Assembly (NCBI GenBank): GCA_027451285.1
Contig: DAIDJP010000021.1
Location: 1-42,018 of the forward strand
DNA length: 42,018 nucleotides
From: Acidimicrobiaceae bacterium
GTDB taxonomy: Bacteria > Actinomycetota > Acidimicrobiia > Acidimicrobiales > RAAP-2
Reading direction: 5' to 3'
In this document: positions 15,254 to 22,875 of the stretch, one piece after another
How positions within the stretch are numbered: the first letter of the stretch is position 1
How the letters are laid out: each line of letters begins with the position of its first letter
The notes under the pieces: generated by a model
Databases searched by the model: none
Told to the model about the DNA's origin: nothing
The model's input: only the letters and a program-made list of their open reading frames with translations
Position numbers and translations under genes: made by a program

Positions 15254-16770
15254 CGCGGCCCCAGCCCCTCGAGAGCTACACCTGGCCGGCCTCGAACGAG
15301 GAGTTGGCCGCTCGCGTCGGCCTGCGCGCCAGCGACATGATCCGCTTCGACGGCAACGTCCCGGCCGCACCGCCGGCGAGTGCGCGCCCGGCCGCGCTCG
15401 CGCGCGCTCTCGCCGACGTCAACGAGTACGACCGCAGCCGTCACGAGCCCCTGCGCCGAGGAATCGCCGCTTATCACGGCCTCGACGTCGCCCAGGTCGC
15501 TCTAGGTGCGGGCAGCGACGAGTTCATCGTGCTACTGGCGCGCGTCTTCGCCGAGGGTGGCACCGTCGCGACGGTGCCCGCGCGCTCGTACTCGATGTAT
15601 CGCTACGCCGCGATCATGGCGGGCGCGACGATGGTGGACGACGTGCAGCGCGCCGACCTGGTCTTCGTCTGTCGCCCCAACAATCCGACGGGCGAGCTGC
15701 CCGACGTGCCCGACGTTCCCGGTCAGCTCGTCATAGACGAGGCCTACGCCGACTACGCCGGCGTGGACGCACTGGCCCGTATCGACGACGGTGCGATCAT
15801 CCTGCGCACGTTCTCCAAGGCCTTCGGGTTGGCCGGCGCCCGCGTCGGCTACGCCCTGGCCCGGCCCGAGACGATCGACGTGATCGCCTCGCGTCAGGCG
15901 CCGCTGTCGGTCTCGACCCTCTCGGCGGCCCTGGCGCTCGCCGCCCTCGCCACGCCGCCCGACGTCTCGGGCCAGGTCGCCGAACGCGAACGCCTCGCGC
16001 GTGAGCTGGCCGGTCTCGGACTCGTGGCGTCGCCGTCGTTCACCAACTTCCTCTACGTGCCGATGGAGAATCCGGTCGACCTCGTCGAGCGGCTGTTGGC
16101 CTACGGGGTGGTGACGCGCGCCTTCGCGGGGGGCTGGCGAGTGAGCGTGCGCGACGAGGTCGACGACGATATCCTGCTCGACGCGCTACGCGCCGAACTG
16201 GCCGGCGGCGCGCCGTCTTCGGACCTGGTGCGCCACCGGCGAGCGACGGCCGAGACGATCCTCACGGTGCGCCTGCGCCCGCGCGGCGAGGGGCGCGTCT
16301 TCGTCGCCACCGGCGAGGGCTTCTATGACCACATGCTCTCCCAGCTGGCCTTTCACGGTGGCATGGACCTGCGCCTTGAGGGCGTCGGCGACCTGGAGAC
16401 GGGGGACCACCACACGGTCGAGGACATGATGCGCGCCTTCGGTGAAGCCCTGGATCGGGCTCTCGGGGACCGGCGCGGACTCGCCCGCTACGGCGAGGCG
16501 CGTGTTCCGATGGACGAGGCGATTGCCCACGCGGTGGTCGACCTGTCGGGCCGCGCGGTGGCCGAGATCTCGATCGACCCCGACCCGGGCATGGCGACGC
16601 ACGCCTTCGAGTCCCTGGCCCAGACCGCGCGCATCACCCTTCACGTCACGGCGAGCGGGCGCAACGCCCACCACGTCGCCGAGGCGGCGTTCAAGGCGGT
16701 GGGTCGGGCACTGGCGGTGGCGATCGCCCCGAGCGGAAACCTGGTGCGCTCGACGAAGGGCTCGTTGTGA
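15250..16770 (+). CDS. hisCB: HisC-HisB fusion: histidinol-phosphate aminotransferase and imidazoleglycerol-phosphate dehydratase
   Basis: One 506-residue frame encodes two enzymes. Residues 1 to about 318 are a PLP aminotransferase: GNVPAAPP, VCRPNNPTGEL, VIDEAYADYAG, Schiff-base Lys190 in TFSKAFGLAGARVGYAL, and WRVSVR with the substrate-binding Arg. Residues about 328-506 are a complete IGP dehydratase: RRATAETILTVRL, GEGFYDHMLSQLAFH, GDLETGDHHTVEDM, MDEAIAHAVVDLSGR, GRNAHHVAEAAFKAVGRAL and the end STKGSL. The joint is a short linker (GGAPSSDLVRH). In the pathway HisB acts just before HisC. No stop or frameshift separates them. The known E. coli HisB fusion carries a phosphatase instead. 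Confidence 0.93.
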   Translation: MTRPQPLESYTWPASNEELAARVGLRASDMIRFDGNVPAAPPASARPAALARALADVNEYDRSRHEPLRRGIAAYHGLDVAQVALGAGSDEFIVLLARVFAEGGTVATVPARSYSMYRYAAIMAGATMVDDVQRADLVFVCRPNNPTGELPDVPDVPGQLVIDEAYADYAGVDALARIDDGAIILRTFSKAFGLAGARVGYALARPETIDVIASRQAPLSVSTLSAALALAALATPPDVSGQVAERERLARELAGLGLVASPSFTNFLYVPMENPVDLVERLLAYGVVTRAFAGGWRVSVRDEVDDDILLDALRAELAGGAPSSDLVRHRRATAETILTVRLRPRGEGRVFVATGEGFYDHMLSQLAFHGGMDLRLEGVGDLETGDHHTVEDMMRAFGEALDRALGDRRGLARYGEARVPMDEAIAHAVVDLSGRAVAEISIDPDPGMATHAFESLAQTARITLHVTASGRNAHHVAEAAFKAVGRALAVAIAPSGNLVRSTKGSL

Positions 16771-17318
16771 GCGTCGTGGTCGTGGACTACGGCGCGGGCA
16801 ACACCCACTCGGTTCGCGCGGCGCTCGCCCACCTCGGGCGCGCGAGCGTGGTGACGAGCGATCCGGTTGCGGTGCGCGACGCGGACTACGTCATACTGCC
16901 CGGCGTCGGTTCGGCGCGCAGCGCCATGAAACACCTTCGCGAGACCGGCGCGGCGAGTGCGCTCGTCGAGCGCGTCGGCGCGAATGGTCCGGTCCTGGGC
17001 ATCTGCCTGGGCCTGCAGCTGGCGCTGGAGTCCAGCGAGGAGGACGGGGGAGTCGCCGGGCTGGGTCTGCTGACGGGTGACGTCACGCGCCTACGCGAGG
17101 GCCGGGTGCCACGCCTGGGCTGGGAGATCGTCGAGCCCTGGGGCGAGGCCTACTACTTCGCTCACTCCTACGCCGCGAACACGCCCTTCGTCACGGCCCG
17201 CGCGGATGGCGTCACGGCGGCGGCCGAGCACGGCTCGTTCCTCGGCGTGCAGTTCCACCCCGAAAAGAGCGGCCCCGCCGGCCTCGACTTCCTCGCGACA
17301 TGCCTCTCCCGCGCCTGA
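16767..17318 (+). CDS. hisH: Imidazole glycerol phosphate synthase, glutaminase subunit
   Basis: This 183-residue class I glutamine amidotransferase supplies ammonia to HisF. The nucleophile is in [11 protein letters not shown], His-Pro-Glu in VQFHPEKSG completes the triad, and the N-terminus [13 protein letters not shown] with [11 protein letters not shown] is typical. It is slightly shorter than the usual 200 residues. Start GTG 16767 overlaps the hisCB stop, and its end overlaps hisF by 19 bases. Confidence 0.95.
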   Translation: MSVVVVDYGAGNTHSVRAALAHLGRASVVTSDPVAVRDADYVILPGVGSARSAMKHLRETGAASALVERVGANGPVLGICLGLQLALESSEEDGGVAGLGLLTGDVTRLREGRVPRLGWEIVEPWGEAYYFAHSYAANTPFVTARADGVTAAAEHGSFLGVQFHPEKSGPAGLDFLATCLSRA

Positions 17319-18055
17319 TTCCCTGCCTCGACGTGGCTCACGGCCGGGTGGTGAAGGGGGTGAGCTTCGTCGGCCTGCGCGACGTGGGCGACCCCGTGGA
17401 GCTCGCGACCTTCTACGGCGAGGGTGGCGCCGACGAGTTGGTGTTCCTCGACATCGCCGCGACGGTTGACGAGGCCGCCACCATGCTCGACGTGGTGACG
17501 CGCGTCGCCGACGTCCTGGACATCCCCTTCACCGTCGGTGGCGGCGTGCGCACGCTCGAAGACGCCTCGCGCATCATCGAAGCGGGGGCGGATCGCGTGT
17601 CGCTCAACTCGGCCGCGCTCGCCGATCCCAGTCTCATCACACGCATCGCCGATCGCTTCGGCGCCCAGGCGGTGGTCGTGGCCATCGACGCGGGCGACGG
17701 CGTCGTCCACACCCACGGCGGCCGGGTGGCGACCACCGTGGCGACCGTGTCGTGGGCCGTCGAGGCCGCCTCGCGCGGCGCCGGCGAGATCCTTCTCACC
17801 TCGATCAGCCACGACGGGCACCGCGAGGGATTCGACCTGGAGCTCACCGTCGCCGTTCGAGACGCGCTGGACGTGCCGGTGATCGCCTCGGGCGGGGCGG
17901 GCAACGCCCGCCACGTCGCCGACGCGTTACGCGTCACCGACGCGGCACTCGTCGCTTCGATCGTGCACGAGAACCCGAGCGGCCTCGCTGGCCTGCGCGC
18001 GGAGATCCAAGGACTGGGCGTGGCCCTGCGACCCCTAAGGAGACACCATGGCTGA
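17300..18055 (+). CDS. hisF: Imidazole glycerol phosphate synthase, cyclase subunit
   Basis: This 251-residue TIM barrel forms IGP and AICAR from PRFAR with HisH. Catalytic Asp in [15 protein letters not shown] and in VVAIDAGDG are present; phosphate loops are [11 protein letters not shown] and [16 protein letters not shown]. The loop usually reading TSMDRDGTKxGxD is [13 protein letters not shown] here, keeping the aspartates but not the arginine. The ATG lies inside hisH, and the end overlaps hisIE by eight bases. Confidence 0.95.
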   Translation: MPLPRLIPCLDVAHGRVVKGVSFVGLRDVGDPVELATFYGEGGADELVFLDIAATVDEAATMLDVVTRVADVLDIPFTVGGGVRTLEDASRIIEAGADRVSLNSAALADPSLITRIADRFGAQAVVVAIDAGDGVVHTHGGRVATTVATVSWAVEAASRGAGEILLTSISHDGHREGFDLELTVAVRDALDVPVIASGGAGNARHVADALRVTDAALVASIVHENPSGLAGLRAEIQGLGVALRPLRRHHG

Positions 18056-18593
18056 CCTGAAGGCGGCGATCGTCCAGGACGATGCCACCGGGCGTGTGCT
18101 GATGCTCGGTTGGATGGACGACGACGCGCTCGCGCTGACGCGTTCGAGCGGACTCGTGCACTTCTTCTCCCGATCGCGCCAGTCGCTGTGGCGAAAGGGC
18201 GAGACGTCGGGCAACGAGCTGCGCGTGGTCGAGGTGATCTTCGACTGCGACGAGGACGCCGTGCTCGTGCGGGCGCAGGCGACCGGCCCCACGTGCCACG
18301 ACGGCTCGACGTCGTGCTTCACGCCGTGGCTCTGGCGACGCATCCTCCAGCGCGACGAAGCGAACTCTCCCGAGTCCTACGTGGTCGCCACGCTGCGCCA
18401 GAGTCCCGCCCAGGCTGCGCGCAAGGTGGGCGAAGAGGCCGCCGAGCTCGCCGTGGCGGCCCTGGCCGAGAGCGACGAGCGCGTGATCGAAGAGGCGGCC
18501 GATCTCTGGTTCCACACGTTGTTGCTGCTGCGAAGCCGGGGCCTCGACCCCGCGGCGGTCGAAGACGAGCTTCGCCGCCGCGACAAGAGTTGA
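18048..18593 (+). CDS. hisIE: Bifunctional PRA-CH and PRA-PH
   Basis: This 181-residue protein carries steps 2 and 3 of the pathway. Residues about 1-98 are the HisI cyclohydrolase ([33 protein letters not shown], metal site [11 protein letters not shown] and [10 protein letters not shown]). Residues about 105-181 are the HisE pyrophosphohydrolase ([30 protein letters not shown] and the [18 protein letters not shown] metal-binding helix). A ribosome binding site AAGGAGA lies before ATG 18048. HisI and HisE are usually separate in actinobacteria. It ends the operon, 58 bases from the converging kinase gene. Confidence 0.95.
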   Translation: MADLKAAIVQDDATGRVLMLGWMDDDALALTRSSGLVHFFSRSRQSLWRKGETSGNELRVVEVIFDCDEDAVLVRAQATGPTCHDGSTSCFTPWLWRRILQRDEANSPESYVVATLRQSPAQAARKVGEEAAELAVAALAESDERVIEEAADLWFHTLLLLRSRGLDPAAVEDELRRRDKS

Positions 18594-18651
18594 GACGACT
18601 CGCATACCGGAGACGGGCCCGCGCAGACCCGCGAGGTCGGCTCGTTCGAGG

Positions 18652-20076
18652 TCAACCGCCGCGATGAAGCGCGTCGACCGCGGTGCGATGGAGGGGAACC
18701 GTCGCCTCGACGGTCGTGCCGACGCCGATCGAGGAGTAGACCTCGCAGTGCCCGTCGAGGAGGTTCGCGCGCTCGCGCATGCCGAGGATCCCTAGGTGAT
18801 TGCCGGCGATCAAGGAGTCGCGATCGAGATCGAAACCACTGCCGTCGTCGACGATGGTCACCCGAGCGGTGCCGCCGCCGTAATGGATGGCCACGTCAAT
18901 GCGCGACGCGGCGGCGTGGCGCACCACGTTGCGCACCGCCTCTTGGATGATGCGAAACAGTCCCACCTCGGCCTCGGGTGATCCGTCGGCGACCTCGCCG
19001 GAGACGACGAGATCGGTGAAGAGGCCCTCGTCGACTTCGAGGTCGACGAGGAGCCCGCGCACGGCGGCCACGAGCCCGTACTGGTCGAGTCCGGCCGGGT
19101 GAAGTCCCCGGGTGACGTCGCGAAGGTGGCCGACCACGTTGAGCAGTTCGTCGCGAACCGCGCTGAACTGCTCGCCCTTGGCCCCGGCTCCGGCGGAGGA
19201 TCCGAGGGTCTCGAGTCGACGAGCCAGCTGAAGCAGGCGCTGCAGGGGGTCGTCGTGGATCTCTCGGGCGATGCGTCGGCGCTCGTCCTCTTGAGCCTGG
19301 AGGACCTCGATCGCCCACTGGCGCGCTTCGCGTTCGGAGCGGTACTCCTCGGTCACGTCCTCGAGGACGATTTGACGCATCTCACCGCTGGCGCCCGGCT
19401 CCAGGTTTGACACGGCGAGTCGAAAGGTGTGCTCTTCGCCGTCTCCGGCGCACACGGTCAGTTGCGCGCTGCGTCCCTCCACGAGTTCGGCGTCGGATAC
19501 GGCCAGAAGCTCGCTGACTACCCGACTCGTGGCGCGCGGCCAGAGACGCAAGGCGGCCGGATTGGCCTCTTGGACCACGCCGAGGGAGTCGATGAGGACG
19601 ATTGGCGAGGTGTTGGCGTCAAAGAGGCGGTGATAGTGAAGCTCGGCCGCGCGACGCTCGACCTCGGCGGCCTCGGCTCTCGTGCGCTCGATGTGTGCCC
19701 GCTCGATCTCGAGTCCCACGAAGAGGGCTACCACGAAGACGACCGTGAGTTGGACGAGGTCCTGAGCGAAGTGGCCCTTGTCGTCAGGAAGAAGAAGGTC
19801 CGGTGTCCAGAGGATGATCGCCCAGAGCGTCGTCGCCGCCGAGCCTGAGAGTCCGTAGCGCAAGGCGGCGTAGCCCACCGGGATGAGCAGGAGGTCGATG
19901 GGCACGCCGTGGGGCAGCACGCTGGTTTGCAGTGCGCTATGTAGGTCGACCTCAAGGTGGATGATCGCCCAGAAGACGACCATCGCTTGTACGGCCCAAA
20001 AGGCCCGCTCGCGCACCGGCGGCTGTAGGGCGTGCACCAAGATCTCACGGATCGGGATGTGCGAGTTCTCGGTCAT
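18652..20076 (-). CDS. NarL-type sensor histidine kinase
   Basis: This 474-residue membrane kinase has an N-terminal sensor part with about four hydrophobic segments (about 25-125), a short coil, a PAS domain (about 147-245; YHRLFDANTSPIVLIDSLGVVQEANPAALRLW), a HisKA_3 dimerisation domain with phosphorylated His274 (RRRIAREIHDDPLQRLLQL) and a HATPase domain (EAVRNVVRHAAAS, VDDGSGFD, HLGILGMRERANLL, GVGTTVEATVPL). Its little extracytoplasmic sequence suggests sensing in the membrane or through PAS, for example redox. It overlaps the response regulator gene by ATGA and faces the cupredoxin-NrfD operon. Confidence 0.93.
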   Translation of the reverse strand: MTENSHIPIREILVHALQPPVRERAFWAVQAMVVFWAIIHLEVDLHSALQTSVLPHGVPIDLLLIPVGYAALRYGLSGSAATTLWAIILWTPDLLLPDDKGHFAQDLVQLTVVFVVALFVGLEIERAHIERTRAEAAEVERRAAELHYHRLFDANTSPIVLIDSLGVVQEANPAALRLWPRATSRVVSELLAVSDAELVEGRSAQLTVCAGDGEEHTFRLAVSNLEPGASGEMRQIVLEDVTEEYRSEREARQWAIEVLQAQEDERRRIAREIHDDPLQRLLQLARRLETLGSSAGAGAKGEQFSAVRDELLNVVGHLRDVTRGLHPAGLDQYGLVAAVRGLLVDLEVDEGLFTDLVVSGEVADGSPEAEVGLFRIIQEAVRNVVRHAAASRIDVAIHYGGGTARVTIVDDGSGFDLDRDSLIAGNHLGILGMRERANLLDGHCEVYSSIGVGTTVEATVPLHRTAVDALHRGG

Positions 20077-20747
20077 TTGCCTTGACGGGGGGTGGCGAGG
20101 TGGTGCTCGATCGCGAAGATCGTCGCTTCGGTGCGCGATCGCACGCCGAGCTTGGCGAGGATCGCCGAGACGTAGCTTTCGATCGTGCGCAAGCCGATAC
20201 CGAGGTCGCGGGCGATCTCCTTGTTCGACTTTCCCTGCACGAGCGCGGCGATCACGTCGAGCTCGCGGGCGGTGAGTCGCGCAATCCAGTCGTCCTCGGG
20301 CTGATGGTGGCGCCCGGCCAAGCGGTGCGAGAGCGATCCGTCGATGACTGTGCCCCCCAGGGTCACAGTGCGCGCCGCGGCCACGAATTCCGCGGCGCTG
20401 GCCGTCTTGAGCAGGTAGCCGCCCGCGCCGGCGGCGAAGGCTTCGGAGAAGTAGACGTAGTCGTCGTGGGCTGAGAGCATCAAGCAGCGGATCGGCAGCC
20501 CCTCGGCGATGATGGCGCGCACGACGTCAACGCCGCTGCCGTCGGGCAACTCGACGTCGATCACCATGAGCCGCGGCAGTAGCCGTCGCGCCGAGGCCAG
20601 TGCGTCGCGAACTGAGCTGACCTCGTCGACAACGACGATGTCGGGATCTCGTTCGAGCATGCGGCGCGTTCCTTCGCGGACGACCTCATGGTCGTCCACG
20701 ATCACTACGGGAATCGACGTCGGATCCGCCGTCTCGATGCCGGACAC
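20073..20747 (-). CDS. NarL/LuxR-family response regulator
   Basis: This 224-residue protein has a receiver domain (IPVVIVDDHEVVREGTRRML, phosphoacceptor Asp64 in LMVIDVELPDG, Lys in YLLKTASAAEF) and a LuxR HTH domain (ARLTARELDVIAALVQGKSNKEIARDLGIGLRTIESYVSAILAKLGVRSRTEA). Start is GTG 20747. It is the partner of the kinase that follows it. The adjacent divergent operon with cupredoxins and NrfD, preceded by dyads and direct repeats, is the likeliest target. Confidence 0.93.
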   Translation of the reverse strand: MSGIETADPTSIPVVIVDDHEVVREGTRRMLERDPDIVVVDEVSSVRDALASARRLLPRLMVIDVELPDGSGVDVVRAIIAEGLPIRCLMLSAHDDYVYFSEAFAAGAGGYLLKTASAAEFVAAARTVTLGGTVIDGSLSHRLAGRHHQPEDDWIARLTARELDVIAALVQGKSNKEIARDLGIGLRTIESYVSAILAKLGVRSRTEATIFAIEHHLATPRQGK

Positions 20748-20964
20748 GAGTTCACCCTACGGCCCTACTTCGGGCCCGATCATGGCCGAACTACGGCCAA
20801 AGGACCAGATTTGGGGCCGCTGACGCGTGGGCGGGCTACGGCGGGCTTCCCGTGGAATCACGGGAGCGAAGACCCGAGGGAATTCTCTACCCGCAGCGAT
20901 CTCTGAGCCGCAGGATGGTCACGGTTGTTGCCACCATCGCGATGGTGGCTGGGAGGAGTATGTG
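20748..20964 (+). promoter_or_regulatory. Divergent control region between response regulator and cupredoxin operon
   Basis: At 217 bases this is the longest noncoding stretch of the window. CTACGGCC occurs at 20757-20764 and 20791-20798, with CTACGGCG at 20836-20843. TCCCGTG-gaat-CACGGGA (20848-20865) is a 7-base-arm inverted repeat. A perfect 20-base palindrome lies at 20930-20949. These are candidate binding sites for the NarL-type regulator or another dimeric factor. I do not see a convincing -35/-10 pair. Confidence 0.5.
20930..20949. promoter_or_regulatory. Perfect 20-base palindrome before the first cupredoxin gene
   Basis: GCCACCATCGCGATGGTGGC is its own reverse complement with no spacer. 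It ends two bases before the ribosome binding site GGAGGAG (20952-20958) of the cupredoxin gene. It could be an operator for a dimeric regulator that blocks transcription, or fold in RNA and affect ribosome access. A zero-loop palindrome favours a DNA-binding site. Confidence 0.6.
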
Positions 20965-21525
20965 ATGAGTAGTGGTTCGACCATGGTCGATCAGGGCGCC
21001 CGTGATCTGGGCTCCCTGCGGCTTCGTGGACTTCTCACCCTGGTGACGGGGATCGTTCTCATCGTGGCGGCCGTATTCGCGCTGACAGCTGGCGTCGGGG
21101 CGATCTGGCACAAGGTGACGGCGACTCCGGCAATCGCTGCAACGAGCGCGACGGCGGCGGCGACCGCCAGTTCGAGCGCGGTGTCCTTGAAACTCTCAAT
21201 CAACCCGGCGCCATTAGGCGGCGTCAAGGGGCCCGACGGTCTGGTGCACGACGCCTTCGTCCCGGGCGCTCTGACCATGACGGCCGGGACCAATTACGAC
21301 GTCACGATCTACAACTACGACACCCAGTCGCACGCTTGGATGTTGCCGGAGCTCAATATCGACGCCATGGTGCCTGCCGGCAGCGCGTCCTCGCCGTCGG
21401 TGACCCACTTCACCATCACCCCGAAGTCCGCGGGAACCTTTCAGTGGTTCTGCCCACTGCCGTGTGACAAGTGGGGGATGGCGCACAACGGTTTCATGCG
21501 TGGCTACCTCACCGTCAAGTCCTGA
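20965..21525 (+). CDS. Membrane-anchored cupredoxin with an N2OR-like CuA loop
   Basis: This 186-residue protein starts at ATG 20965 with GGAGGAG upstream. One helix (about 22-46) anchors it, an Ala/Thr/Ser-rich linker follows, and residues about 75-186 form a cupredoxin. Candidate copper ligands are His123 (QSHAWML), Cys163, Cys167, His174 and Met178 in FCPLPCDKWGMAHNGFMRG. This resembles the CuA loop of nitrous-oxide reductase or COX2 (C-x3-C-x3-H-x2-M) with extra residues: C-x3-C-x6-H-x3-M. A binuclear copper electron carrier at the outer membrane face is likely. It leads an operon with two more cupredoxins, an Fe-S protein and NrfD. Confidence 0.75.
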   Translation: MSSGSTMVDQGARDLGSLRLRGLLTLVTGIVLIVAAVFALTAGVGAIWHKVTATPAIAATSATAAATASSSAVSLKLSINPAPLGGVKGPDGLVHDAFVPGALTMTAGTNYDVTIYNYDTQSHAWMLPELNIDAMVPAGSASSPSVTHFTITPKSAGTFQWFCPLPCDKWGMAHNGFMRGYLTVKS

Positions 21526-21574
21526 GGCACGCACACAATCTCGTAATGAAGTACCGACAAATAGGGAGAATCAA

Positions 21575-22144
21575 ATGAAAGCCAGGTCAATCAAGCTTGC
21601 GGCCGTCGTGCTCGCCACTGCACCCGTAGTGGCGGCCGGTGCCGTCAACACCGTGACCGCCAGCGCAGCGACCCCCAGCCACGTCACCGAGGTGATGAAG
21701 ATCCTGACGACGGGCAAGCTCGCCGGCAGCGGGGAGCAGCCGAAATTCACGAATTCGTCGTGGACGGTGCACAAGGGACAGACCGTCACCGTGAAGATCG
21801 TCAGCTTCGACGACGGCGCGGCGGCCCTGATGGGCAAGTACATGAAGTACACGAAGGTCATGGGTACAAGCACGGGCAAGGAGACGGTCGCGGGCAAGCC
21901 GGTCGGCATGGTCTCGGACATCAACGTCTCGCACACCTTCACGGTCGTCGGGCTGGGCTTCAACATGCCGATTCCCGTCGCCCCGACCGGCAAGTCGGTG
22001 ACCGTGGTGGCGACCTTTACGCCGAACAAGGTTGGCACCTTCACGTGGAACTGCTTCGCTCCGTGCGGAACCGGTTCGACCGGCATGTCCGGCGCGATGA
22101 AGACCAACGACTGGATGACCGGAAAGATCAAGGTCGTCAAGTGA
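21575..22144 (+). CDS. Secreted CuA-like cupredoxin, first of a tandem pair
   Basis: This 189-residue protein has a Sec signal peptide (MKARSIKLAAVVLATAPVVA, cleavage near ASA-A about 32) and AGGGAGA-like ribosome binding sequence. The mature part ends NVSHTFTVV (His120), FNMPIPVAPTGKSVTVV, then Cys160-FAP-Cys164-GTGSTGM. COX2 proteins read CGTGHSGM at this place, so the histidine ligand is Ser168 here while Met171 remains. It shares the segment HVTEVMKILTTG and most of its length with the next gene, so the two are duplicates. Probable role: extracytoplasmic electron carrier. Confidence 0.75.
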   Translation: MKARSIKLAAVVLATAPVVAAGAVNTVTASAATPSHVTEVMKILTTGKLAGSGEQPKFTNSSWTVHKGQTVTVKIVSFDDGAAALMGKYMKYTKVMGTSTGKETVAGKPVGMVSDINVSHTFTVVGLGFNMPIPVAPTGKSVTVVATFTPNKVGTFTWNCFAPCGTGSTGMSGAMKTNDWMTGKIKVVK

Positions 22145-22875
22145 GTCCTCGCCGAGCCACTGGCGCGGGCGGGTCGGGCCCTAGCGCCGACCCGCTCGCG
22201 CGGCTCGGCGCCGCCGACCCGCTCGCACGACTCGGTCGTCTGAGTTGGCGTCGACCTGTTCGGGCCGCACGAAACAGCGCGGTAGTCGTGGTGTCGCTGG
22301 TCGGGATCCTGGTGGGCCTCGCGGTGACCGTCGCCCTCGTCGCGGGCATCGCGTCAGGGGTCGTTCGTCTGACTCGTTCGGCCACGCCGAGCGCGCCGGC
22401 CGTGCACGGCCACGTCACCGAGGTGATGAAGATCCTGACGACGGGCAACCTGCCCGGCACCGGCAACCAACCGCAGTTCACGAACCCGCAGTGGACGGTG
22501 CACGTCAACGAGCGCGTCACCGTCAAGATCATCAGCTTCGACGACGGCACGGCGCCACTGATGGGCGCCCAGATGATGTACGACAAGGTCCTGGGCTCGA
22601 CGACGGGCCAGGAGCTGGTCGCAGGACAGGCTCTCTCCTCGGTCCCCGACACCAACGTCGCGCACACCTTCACCGTCGTGGGACTTCGGTTCAACATGCC
22701 GATACCCGCCGCTCCGACCGGCAAGTCGGTCACCGTGGTCGCGTCATTCGTGCCCACCAAGACGGGAACCTTCACGTGGCAGTGCTACGCCCCGTGCGGT
22801 GCCGGCACCAACGGTATGGGCGGAGCGATGTCGACGATGACGTGGATGGAAGGAAAGATCAAGGTGATTGCGTGA
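22141..22875 (+). CDS. Membrane-anchored CuA-like cupredoxin, second of the tandem pair
   Basis: This 244-residue paralogue of the preceding protein starts with GTG 22141, overlapping that stop as GTGA. The first 45 residues are cytoplasmic and Arg/Pro-rich with a nine-residue tandem repeat, followed by an anchor helix (about 46-76). The cupredoxin domain has His175 (VAHTFTVV), Cys215-YAP-Cys219 and GAGTNGM with Met226; the COX2 histidine position is Thr223. The duplicate thus differs in being membrane-bound while the first copy is secreted, which suggests a soluble carrier and its fixed partner. Confidence 0.75.
   Translation: MSPRRATGAGGSGPSADPLARLGAADPLARLGRLSWRRPVRAARNSAVVVVSLVGILVGLAVTVALVAGIASGVVRLTRSATPSAPAVHGHVTEVMKILTTGNLPGTGNQPQFTNPQWTVHVNERVTVKIISFDDGTAPLMGAQMMYDKVLGSTTGQELVAGQALSSVPDTNVAHTFTVVGLRFNMPIPAAPTGKSVTVVASFVPTKTGTFTWQCYAPCGAGTNGMGGAMSTMTWMEGKIKVIA
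22186..22239 (+). repeat. 27-base tandem repeat inside the cupredoxin gene
   Basis: Two adjacent 27-base units encode ADPLARLGA and ADPLARLGR (residues 16-33), in the cytoplasmic tail before the anchor helix. The first 14 bases of the units are identical, and a few later bases differ. The repeated amphipathic segment could be a docking motif or simply a slippage product. Confidence 0.8.

Noticed and set aside
20965..21525. Nitrous-oxide reductase or cytochrome oxidase subunit II
   Set aside because: The MRG-ending CuA loop is similar, but there is no beta-propeller, no two-helix COX2 N-terminus, and the ligand spacing is longer.
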